Shown: positions 55,925 to 64,000 of the stretch, in pieces
How positions within the stretch are numbered: position 1 is the stretch's first letter
Layout of the letters: each line of letters opens with the position of its first letter
Assembly: GCF_022605725.1 (NCBI RefSeq)
Contig: NC_065556.1
Span: 1,922,001-1,986,000 of the forward strand
Source: Anthonomus grandis grandis
Taxonomy: Eukaryota > Arthropoda > Insecta > Coleoptera > Curculionidae
Length of the DNA: 64,000 bases
Reading direction: 5' to 3'
The notes under the pieces: generated by a model
Database searches by the model: none
What the model saw: the letters and a program-made list of their open reading frames with translations, nothing else
What the model was told of the DNA's origin: nothing
Translations under genes and position numbers: made by a program

Positions 55925-56340
55925 ATTAATGAACCAGAAAACAAAACTGGAGTCTTATCCATGGTAGTTCTGTTAGTAAAAACAGGACATATTCCATGTT
56001 TTGTTCTGTCTTGGGAGAAAAATGGCATAATACCTATATACAGCTAACTATAGCTATTACGTATTTTCAATAAAGATATTAGGTAGATTAATTTTCAATA
56101 TAGCAATACTGTCCCTTTGAAAAAGTCAGCACCCTGTAAATATTAACTGATGTGATATAAAATAAGTGATGTAAAATTAATATTTGTTTAATACAATAAA
56201 ATTATATTAAATGTTAAAAATCTGTATCTTTATAGATAAAGTATTTGAAAATCTATTAAATATTTAATTTGCATATAGATGCTTCATAAACGGTAATATT
56301 ATTTATTTTTAAAGCATACTCAAATCATAATAAATCTATA
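55925..56340. other. No gene recognised; one mariner-type end
   Basis: The string AGTCAGCACCCTGTAAATAT near 56122-56141 resembles a Tc1/mariner terminus in the reverse orientation, but I found no matching end nearby. Confidence 0.35.
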
Positions 56341-56599
56341 TAATGTTAGTATTTTTCGACGACGCTACTGGTAGTGATTCCTTGCATCCGTGGCATTAAC
56401 AATGAATCGAGCGACGTTACCATGTCATTCCCTTATTCTTTAAAATACATTATTTATATTCATTTAGCGTTGAATATCAACTTCATTAAATAATATATTA
56501 CCATAGTTTTATTTTAAAAAAAGTTTGATATTTTATTGAAGAGGAACAGTAGTATTGTTGTGTTTGCCAAATTAAGTGATACATTTTTATGATATTATG

Positions 56600-57000
56600 A
56601 TCATATAATGATGGTTTTCTGCAAGTTGATATGCTCTAAAGCCTCACTTGATGTTCCTTTATTCTTATGGATATTCTCCTTCTAGTTTCTCCTATGTGAT
56701 TTCCGTCTCAGCTATATGGAATACAGTGTACATAAGATTCCATAAGTATTTTACCTCAATTTATAACCAATAAAGTCGTAGAAAGTTGTTTCGTGAATTG
56801 GTCAAAGTAGTTCTCCATTTTCTCAAAAATACTTAGATTCTAAAGGAGGCTACACAAAGTCTCGGTCTGAAAAAAATGCTTCTAATTGATGTAAATGTAT
56901 CAACTCCAGTGGTTGTTGTTTAAGATTCAGGACAAAATAGGAAAGACTAGATTATAAACTCTGACCGATTCGTACAGGACGTCCAAATTTGGATACTTTT
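56600..57000 (-). pseudogene. Penelope-like GIY-YIG fragment, minus strand
   Basis: Reading leftwards, PKFGRPVRIGQSL-like and KMENYFDQFTKQLSTTLL segments lie at about 56990-56770. The endonuclease domain follows as SYVHCIPYS, stop, DGNHIGETRRRISIRIKEHQ at about 56735-56645. The GETRRRISIRIKEH part matches the GIY-YIG core. A few stops interrupt it. No RT is recognisable. Confidence 0.65.
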
Positions 57001-57439
57001 GTAGGTTATTTCGGTTATTATAGATAAAGATAGAGTTACTTTATTATAAAACGAAATATGCTGTTGTCAAAAATATGATATTTATCATAGTTTTTAATCT
57101 ACAGAGTGATATTGAACATTTTTGGATGTTATGATTCCTCTTGTACCTCCCTTATTTTTTAACCTATTAAAAAATGGTTTTAATGGACTTGAAATACGAT
57201 TATGTTATCGATTTTATTGTAATGATTTAGGATTTTGAAATAAGAAATACACTTAATAAAAAAAGATAATAAATAGAAAAATCCGTAATAAATAAAAAAA
57301 TAAGATATTATTTTAATTTTAATATTATACCATGGTCATGCATCTTCGTGGAAACAATACCGTATTGTTTTTAACGCCATGACAGAATAGCAGATTTCTA
57401 TAGAACAAATAATAAAGCATAAGTTACCATTATAAACAA

Positions 57440-58215
57440 ATAGCTTACAATAATAATTATAACCCAAACTTTATTAACAAAGAGATTAAAAAAGTTATAA
57501 CAAAAAATCGCAGAGAAAGTGTCTATTTAACACAAGAAACAGGTACATAACCTATTTGTGTCCCATTTTTAAATAATATTCTCACTAAAAATATTTTCTA
57601 AGCAATTAAAAAATGTGTTCCTAGTATGAAATTCTCTCACAAGATAAATGATAATTTAAGTAAAAATTATTATTTAACATGAGAGATAATTAAAAAAAAA
57701 TTAGTAAATTCCAATGACAAAATTAATAAATTAGTTAAAAAGGGTATATACAAGTTAAACTAAGGTGAATGCAAAACATCGTATGTTGGCAGAACTTTAG
57801 GCAAGTAAATATTAGGATTGATTAAGAATACCTAAAAAATCCATACAACACCATATAAAATTATCTAAACATAGATTTGATCCTGACAAAAATTCAAAAA
57901 TTTTAATCAATGTCAAGAATTGTGTTCTTATAGAATACTTTGTTTATTTACAATGCATTCCTATAGGCTAAAAAGACAATGATTCTAAATAATGAATACC
58001 ATTCATCAGATTATCGTTAAAGATACATAAACGACTAATTTATTTTACATTTTAAGCTTATTGTTTAAATAATATATTTTGTCGTGTTATTTTATTTTTT
58101 GACCCCTTTAGGATGAGGGTTTTCTGTTAAATTTTGGTCGTAAGTTTGATAATTTTAGTTCACCTTTTAGGCCGCACCTATGATGGCTATTTACTAGCCT
58201 AAAACATTTTGCTAT
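57440..58215 (+). pseudogene. Penelope-like GIY-YIG fragment with terminal hairpin motif
   Basis: LVKKGIYKLN, a stop, then GECKTSYVGRTLGK lies at about 57733-57803, the start of a GIY-YIG domain. Upstream sequence at about 57540-57730 is a decayed version of the linker. The 3' terminal motif CTATGATGGCTATTTACTAG, followed by CCTAAAACATTTTGC, is at about 58178-58213. It is of the type that ends Penelope-like elements. The copy is heavily decayed and of a different lineage from the one at 14.3 kb. Confidence 0.65.
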
Positions 58216-58239
58216 TAGTTGATGGAAAATTCATACACA

Positions 58240-58560
58240 TTATACAAATCTCTTCTCGCATTCTACTACATGATATTCCAACTTAAGTTTATTACATTCC
58301 AGGACTTTTGTACTGTAACAGGATACCATCCTAAAATTGTGACACAGTTCATCTTCTAATAAATCCTAATTTATTTTAGTTAGAGTATAGCAAAATTCAA
58401 TAATGTTATTTTTGGTTACATCCCTAGTAAAAATGGACTCAGTCTCAACCTTCTTTCCCTCATTTTCGACACCTTTACCAAAAGCGTCACATTCTTGAAC
58501 GAAGAATCTAGACTTCAGTTTCATTCTTGATAGAATAATATGCAGACTGGTTTATAAGAA
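58240..58560 (-). other. Partly open minus-strand frame, unknown
   Basis: A frame reading MKLKSRFFVQECDAFGKGVE, then NNIIEFCYTLTKIN and a stop, continues DLLEDELCHNFRMVSCYSTK. It resembles no protein I know, and it may be part of a decayed mobile element between two retro-element remnants. The evidence is only the length of the frame. Confidence 0.25.
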
Positions 58561-58624
58561 AGAAGACAAATGGCATATGAAAAATAGTGTCCAATAAGGT
58601 TTCCATTCAGTTTTCACGACTTGG

Positions 58625-58945
58625 CTAGCATTTCTGTATTGAAAAATTGAAAAGGCTTTCGTAGTATGGTTTTCTCAAAGGCAGGTCAGTGAACAAACCT
58701 ATGTATGACATTATTGAAAAAAAAATAAATTGTTGTAAAGAGCATATAAATTCAATGGGTATATTTTTGGTCTTATACATTTCAAAGTATAAACACAATA
58801 TTGTTAATATACTATGACAAACTAAAGAGAAATAAAATTCGGGATTTAATCTTACGTTACCATTAATAAGTAGAAGGTCTACCAAAAAAGTAGTTAATGC
58901 TAACGAAAATGGTTTTATAAAATACAAGTTTTTCTTTATTTTCAT
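58625..58945 (-). pseudogene. Non-LTR ORF2 N-terminus with a degenerate 2A-like motif
   Basis: The minus-strand open frame has FLVDLLLINGNVRLNPEF, which resembles the LLL.SGDVE.NPGP segment that opens ORF2 in several non-LTR families (a 2A-like peptide). Then come FSLVCHSILTIL, the position where FN.CHWNI..L opens the endonuclease. The Gly-Pro of NPGP has been replaced here, so a 2A skip is unlikely. The rest of the element is not recognisable nearby. Confidence 0.5.
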
Positions 58946-59039
58946 TGACTTGAATAGCCAAACAGTACACTTTTTTTGGTTTCTGGTTTTTTAAATATTT
59001 CAATATTATTTTCTACGAAAATATCATACCCAATCACAG

Positions 59040-60150
59040 TTTTGGTCGCGACAACATAGCAAATAAGTCGTGTTTTGTTATATTTTTTGATGGCATCTTA
59101 GACGAATTTCCTGGCAACCATATAGCTGCGTTTGCAGATGATGTTGTTATATCAACGTCGAGTGGTGACTTAGAAGAACTATCTAGAGGTTCAACCGGGG
59201 TAGTTGACCGAATGATAAGTATCAGTAGTGGGAACAGCCTAGTGCTTAATGATTCAAAAACTGAAATGATATTATTTAGTCTTACCAATCTGAATAAAAG
59301 CTTGCTTATTAAAATGCATAACAAAACCATAGAACAAAAGAAGGTTGTTAGGTACTTAGGAATAATAATCGATAAACATCTTAGTTGGTCTTATCATGTA
59401 GATATGGTTTTAAAGAAATTATCAATTTATGCCTATGTGATCTGGCAGTTACGTAATAAAATCAATATTGGCCTGATACTTCTTTATTGTCATTTTCAGT
59501 CATGTTTGTCATATAGCATAATGTGTTGGGGTAACTGTTCTAGAAGTGGTGGAGCTCTTACGGCCCAGAAAAAAATAATTAGAACTATTTTATTTAGGCC
59601 TTGTATATTTTCTTGTAGAACACTCTTTCCAGACGTAAAAATTATACCATTTCCTTGCCTATTTATTTTCAACTCGGTCATGCATATAAAGCGTAACCTG
59701 TCTGATTATTCTTTATCTAGAGATACCCACTATAAACTCAGGGTTAATTTAAATTTGGATATACCCAAACATAAATTAAACAAAGTGGTAAACAGACCAG
59801 TAGTTTTACTAATTAAATTATACAATAAACTTCCCATTGAAATAAAAAAAATTGAGAAGTTTAATAATTTCAAAGCTTCATTGAAAAGAATTTTAATTTA
59901 AAATTTATTTTATACGGTAACAGAATATTTAAATTGCAGCTTCTCATCCTTACTCCCATAATTCGTATTTGTTTGTTTGTTAAAAGCTGTAGTTTTCTTA
60001 TATTCTTAGTCTTTAGTTAATTGTAGATTTTTTATTGTTTTTTCTTAAGGCCTTTTAAAAGTTGTATGTTTAGATCTTATAATTTTATTCTTTGACATTA
60101 TCCGATACTTATTTGTATGAGTCTATGGAAATAAATATTTAAGTATTGAG
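59040..60150 (+). pseudogene. Non-LTR RT C-terminal half (CR1/jockey-type) with long open frame
   Basis: It starts around 59050 near the RT active site: HIAAFADDVVISTSSGDLEE at about 59120-59179, with intact FADD. An open frame from 59212 to 59901 carries SLVLNDSKTEMILFSLTNLN, VVRYLGIIIDKHLSWSYHVD and SCLSYSIMCWGNCSRSGGAL, and ends YNKLPIEIKKIEKFNNFKAS. The frame from the active site to the stop is almost intact. The 3' UTR reaches an AATAAATATTTAAGTATTGA string near 60129-60148, probably the 3' end. The endonuclease and the front of RT are missing, so it is a 5'-truncated copy. Confidence 0.82.
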
Positions 60151-60444
60151 TATTTACGTTTGTTGCAAATTATTTGACAAAATGAGAGTTTTTCGGCTAA
60201 TTAATTAGAAGTTGATTATTGAAGGTGCTTTGTACTTTGTAAATGTACTTACTTGATATTATTATACCATCGTGGTAACAGTTTTTTTGGTTTCACTCAT
60301 TTTGTCTGCTGCTATGATTGATAAGGCAAAACAAATGAGTCATCTGCCCACATTGCCAATTGTAGTTATTTATCACAATTTTGTATATTTTACACTAAAT
60401 TCCTAGGGACAGGTGTAAATATATGGTCAACGACAGTTCAAGCT

Positions 60445-61218
60445 ATGGACTTTTGTAGTTCTTGTAGTACGGTTACCAACAGACGGTTGTCAAGTATTGG
60501 TGTTTATAATAATAATGAAAGCTCTAGTTCTATAAAGACGGAAGAAAAAGGAAAATGTAGGAATGGACGATGTAATATCATTACCTGAGATTTTGTCTTA
60601 AAAAATGCTTCCATTGGTGATCTGATGAATGGCGTTATTGAATTACATAAACTTATTATTTCTCACCAATCCACAATTAATAAACTCGTGGAGGAATTAC
60701 AGAAACTTCAAACATTTAAGAACAACCTTTCTCAATGAACAAATACTAAGAATAATAATAATAACTCCAGTATAATTTTTGAGATAAATGATAGAAATGA
60801 GCGCAAAAATTATATTATGATGTTTAATGTTCAGGAAAGTCATTCTGATGATATCATTAGTAGAATTGGTCAAGATCAGAAGTTCGTATTAGATGTTCTG
60901 TCTAATAAGTTGGGAGTAGATCAAATTGAGCCCTTTAAGGTCTATAGAATTGGACGGTGTTGGGTCAATAATAGGCCTATACACGTGTGCTTTAATAATA
61001 CTCAGATTGTACAAAAAAGTTTGAGAGAGAAAAAGAGATTAGGTGGTAGCAATATAGTAATTAAAATAAATCTCATCAAATTACAGCGTGATAAAATTCG
61101 AGAAGTTTATGGAGAATTGGCAAAAAGAAAGAAAAAAGGTAAAGACGTGATAGTTAAATTTACCAATGGGGTTCCATTAATGTCTAAGAGAATTGGACGA
61201 GGTACAAAAAGCGATTAA
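60445..61218 (+). pseudogene. Non-LTR retrotransposon ORF1 (nucleic-acid-binding, coiled-coil)
   Basis: It starts MDFCSSCSTVTNRRLSSIGV at 60445, with Cys residues that may belong to a zinc finger. A coiled-coil-like LHKLIISHQSTINKLVEELQ lies at about 60646-60705. The open frame 60817-61218 holds NYIMMFNVQESHSDD, VLSNKLGVDQIEPFKVYRIG, RPIHVCFNN and LRDKIREVYGELAKRKKKGK-like sequence. This is the pattern of CR1/Crack-type ORF1 proteins that bind element RNA. In-frame stops near 60587 and 60736 break it. ORF2 follows on the same strand. Confidence 0.65.
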
Positions 61219-61229
61219 GTTAGGGGTAC

Positions 61230-63110
61230 GAGGTCTAAGCTAAAGCATTTGAAGCAAACAATATCCGCATGCAGTTATGATGTAATTTCGTTAGCTAAAA
61301 CATTGTTGTTTTCGGACATTTTTTCATCTGAATTGGAGCTTACGGCATAGGAAGTGTTTAGGTGTGATAGAAGTGCCCTTACAGGTACTAAGAAAGATGG
61401 TGCGGTTGTTTTACTTGCTGTGATAAAGGAGTTAAAACCGCGATTAATTAGACACTTTTGTTCATCGTTAGAGCAAGTTTTTGCTTCTGTACAACTTATT
61501 CTAAAGAATATTGTTTTTGGTGTAGTTTTCCTGCCGCTTCTGTGATACAGTACTGGAGATTTTTGAGGCTCATCCGAATTGATTATTTACTATTGCAGAA
61601 GACTTCAACCTACCTGTCTGCACTCGGTTTAATGAAAATCAAAATCTTAAAGTTACCTTTTCAGATGGGTGTTCGAATGTCGAACCAGCTTTACTGCTTG
61701 GACAGGTAATTAATTACTTAGATGGTAAATTAATGTTTCAGCTGCCAAATCCGGAAGACATATTTCTTGATTTTTGTTTTTTTAATATCAATGGGTCTTC
61801 TGGATTGGCAGATGATTTTTTATAACCGGTGACTGGCCCTCGACATACTCCATATAAATGTGCCTTTTTTGCACAATATATATGTCAAAATCTCTTAAGT
61901 ATACAGTAAAGTTTTTTGATTTCAAAAATGCTGATTTTGTGTCGTTTAATAATTTCCTTGCATCTATCGACTGGTCCTTAATAAACAACACTTCTGATAT
62001 AAATTGATTTCCGTAAATAAGTTTTATGACCTTTTGTATGAAGGAATCAGCTATTTTGTGCCTATTAAGTCCTATAATACTGGTAGCTTTCCTGTATGGA
62101 TTTCAAGAGACTTAACAAGCTTAGTTTTAAGTAAGAAAGTTGCTTGTAAGAAGTTTAAGGAATTTCAATTGCAAAGTGATTACTTGGTTTTTTTCTGGGC
62201 TTCGGCAGTCTTGCAGTATGTTGAGCGGCTAGTGTTACCGCGATTATATTTTACTCTGCAAACATGTAAGTTATGTTAAAAAGTCAAATACTACTCGTAA
62301 ACATATGTTTTTGAATGATGAAACTAGTGATGAGGGTAAAGATACAGTTAATTTATTTGCTAAATATTTGTCAAACTTATATTCTGAAAAAGCATTTCAA
62401 ATACCTGGATATTACATGACAGGGCTTGTAGATCAATTTGATTTCAAACTTATAGAGAAATCTTTAGTAGAGGTTTGTGATGAGATTCTTAGCTTACAGC
62501 GCAAGACTTCTGCGGGACCAGCATGCTACTTCATGAATGCGAATGTACTCTGTCGTATCCTATTTGCACTTTATTTAATCTGTCTTTAAAGTCGGGAGTA
62601 TTTCCTTTTTTGGAAAAATTGGTATATTTACGCCGATATTTAAGTCTAGTAATACTAGTGATGTTGTCAAGGCCTTGTTTTATCTTTGTTCGATTACAGT
62701 GATGTGGTATATGGTGGCTTTTTGCGTTCAAATATCAAAAACGCAATTCAAAATTCCTGCATGCGATTTGCCTATAATATCCCATATAGAAACCATATAA
62801 CGCCATATCTTAATGAAAAAAATTTATTAAATATGACAAATAGACGAAAGCATCATATGTTTAACTTTATTTACCGGATTATAAAGGAAGGCCAACCGAC
62901 AAAACAACGCAATATGAATTTTTGGATTTTGAGCATAAACACATGGCGCGAAACAATGATATTTTTGTCGTGCCACGTATCATTTCAGCGCTCTTTTAAA
63001 TTTGCGGGGTTAAAATGTGCAATAATATTCCATCCAGCATTAAACAATTATCTTTAAACATATTTTCTAAAAAAATTAAATCACAGTTGCTAGTTGAACT
63101 AAGAATAGCT
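61230..63110 (+). pseudogene. Non-LTR ORF2: endonuclease, partial RT (internal deletion), C-terminus
   Basis: The endonuclease is visible at 61290-61545: LSSELELTA-like sequence, then VFRCDRSALTGTKKDGAVVL and CSSLEQVFASVQLIL. IAEDFNLPVC lies at about 61588-61620 in another frame. The linker, 62004-62279, has YDLLYEGISYFVPIKSYNTG and VWISRDLTSLVLSKKVACKK. A piece at 62305-62589 carries TVNLFAKYLSNLYSEKAFQI and ends in KTSAGP near 62520, the PDG-like start of RT. At about 62600-62690 the text jumps past all catalytic motifs to FDYSDVVYGGFLRSNIKNAI, RKHHMFNFIYRIIKEGQPT and FKFAGLKCAIIFHPALNNYL. RT was lost by internal deletion. Confidence 0.75.
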
Positions 63111-63299
63111 TAATTAACATCAGATACAAATTAAAGTTAAAATCTAAAAACATAAATAAAAATCTATAACAAAAAAAATATTAATTGCCATTACATTAAT
63201 TGCATTTTTGCTTTTTTTAGGGTCTTAAATATTGGGCGTTAACCTCCTCTCTTTTATCCGCTACCGCATCTGCCGCTCTCCCGTTCTGGATTAATTTTC

Positions 63300-63332
63300 T
63301 TTATTATTATCAATATTATTATTATTATTTGT
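63300..63332 (+). repeat. (ATT)n 3' tail of the non-LTR element
   Basis: A run of TTATTA with interruptions, the likely 3' end of the element that begins near 60445. Confidence 0.6.
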
Positions 63333-63483
63333 TTCGTTTCGATTTATTTGATATAAATTAATTATATTTAAGGGTTATTTCGTCTGTACCAATAGATTAA
63401 CGATTTTTATAATCGAGAATTAATCCTTTTTGTCAAAATTTTAATTAGATATATAACTGTATTTTATAATTGAGGCGTTTAGA

Positions 63484-63697
63484 GCAAAAGTGGCCCAAGT
63501 CAAAAATATTTTTTTTTGGAGAAATTCGCAAATAAAAATAATGAAATTTTTTGAAGATTAATTACGAAATTATTAGAGGCGATTGTAAGAATTTCTTAAT
63601 TTATGTTTATTTAGGTAAGTGGTAGAATATTAAACATTGTTTTTGGTATTTTTATTTTAAAAAATAAGATTTTGTATATGGCTTGGGCCACTTTTGC
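63484..63697. repeat. Inverted repeat flanking 182 bp, ahead of the edge gene
   Basis: GCAAAAGTGGCCCAAG at 63484-63499 is matched exactly by its reverse complement at 63682-63697. It may be the terminal or subterminal repeat of the transposon whose gene ends at 63808, or an unrelated small element. Confidence 0.6.
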
Positions 63698-63807
63698 ATA
63701 ACCTTTTTTTTACTGACTTGAGAGTAAAAATGAATTACTAAAGCAAAATAATTTATTTTTAGGTAAACGATAAGACATTTTTAAGCAAAACTCAACGTAA
63801 ACTCTTA

Positions 63808-64000
63808 TTAATCATTTTTTTCTTCCTCATGATTTTCAAAAACATTCGAGTCTTCTTCAACTTGTGCATTGTGAACCAGTTGACGATAAAATTCATGGTT
63901 TACTGGTGGAATATAATCAAGCAAAGATAACAAGTCTTGGTATTTCTTTTCTTGTATGGGCTTAGGTACCTCGAACAGAGGAAGAATTCTGGCCATGTCA
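63808..64000 (-). CDS. QNKN-family protein, C-terminal end, runs off the window
   Basis: The minus-strand frame reads LPLFEVPKPIQEKKYQDLLS, LLDYIPPVNHEFYRQLVHNA, then an acidic end with VFENHEEEKND and a stop at 63808. It matches in position and style the C-terminus of the QNKN-family protein at 25912-27663 (HIPKIIKYVENAEDDFYKEL, acidic tail). The open frame reaches the window edge, so the gene continues beyond it. It is a different copy or subfamily: the proteins differ clearly. Confidence 0.6.
   Translation of the reverse strand, partial: DMARILPLFEVPKPIQEKKYQDLLSLLDYIPPVNHEFYRQLVHNAQVEEDSNVFENHEEEKND

Overview
This 64 kb window looks like AT-rich, intergenic DNA from an animal genome, most likely an insect (a beetle would be a guess only). 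It is dense in decayed transposable elements. I found no rRNA or tRNA gene, no bacterial features and no recognisable intact host gene. Nearly every reading frame that can be identified belongs to a mobile element. Non-LTR retrotransposons of jockey/CR1 type are at about 11 places. Penelope-like elements with GIY-YIG endonuclease remnants are at four, plus a fifth terminal repeat. There are Ty3/gypsy LTR elements, and DNA transposons of the IS630-Tc1-mariner group (at least seven), piggyBac, a hAT-like non-autonomous type, and a family with a D-x-C-x2-QNKN protein that I cannot place.

Layout. 1-1.8 kb has no gene. 1.8-6.85 kb is one jockey-type element split by a 2.45 kb DNA transposon whose transposase spacing fits the DD82E (Sailor-like) type. 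6.9-14.3 kb holds several more reverse-transcriptase (RT) fragments and a truncated mariner-type transposase. 14.3-15.8 kb is a Penelope-like element with inverted ends. 16-24 kb has two more RT remnants, a mariner-like element with ~240 bp inverted repeats sitting in a satellite-like repeat, the first of two copies of a DD41D mariner-like element, and a Tc1 remnant. 25-28 kb is a Penelope remnant beside a 2.3 kb DNA transposon of the QNKN family. 30-33.4 kb has a gypsy RNase H fragment and a clean, recent 1.39 kb non-LTR insertion with a 14 bp target duplication. 34-36.5 kb holds a piggyBac-type transposase, a TTAA-flanked GC-rich inverted repeat and a Tc1 fragment.

38-46.5 kb has a mariner-like remnant, a perfect 49 bp palindrome, a CXC-type cysteine-rich protein remnant, and an RT element split by a 4.08 kb insertion. 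That insertion carries a spliced gene of unknown family and itself contains a 1.33 kb hAT-like element with a 7 bp duplication. 48.1-52.5 kb is a Ty3/gypsy element with both LTRs. 54.3-55.9 kb is the second DD41D copy. 56-63.3 kb has two Penelope remnants and three non-LTR elements, one with ORF1 and ORF2. The last 200 bases hold the C-terminus of a second QNKN-family protein that runs off the window.

The nesting gives relative ages: jockey elements are the older layer, DNA transposons cut them, and smaller elements cut those. The best candidates for something undescribed are the orphan spliced gene in the 4.08 kb insertion, the QNKN transposon with its terminal and subterminal repeats, and a recently inserted retrotransposon whose RNase H-like domain keeps an open frame but appears to have lost its catalytic residues. 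All family calls are by eye from motifs.
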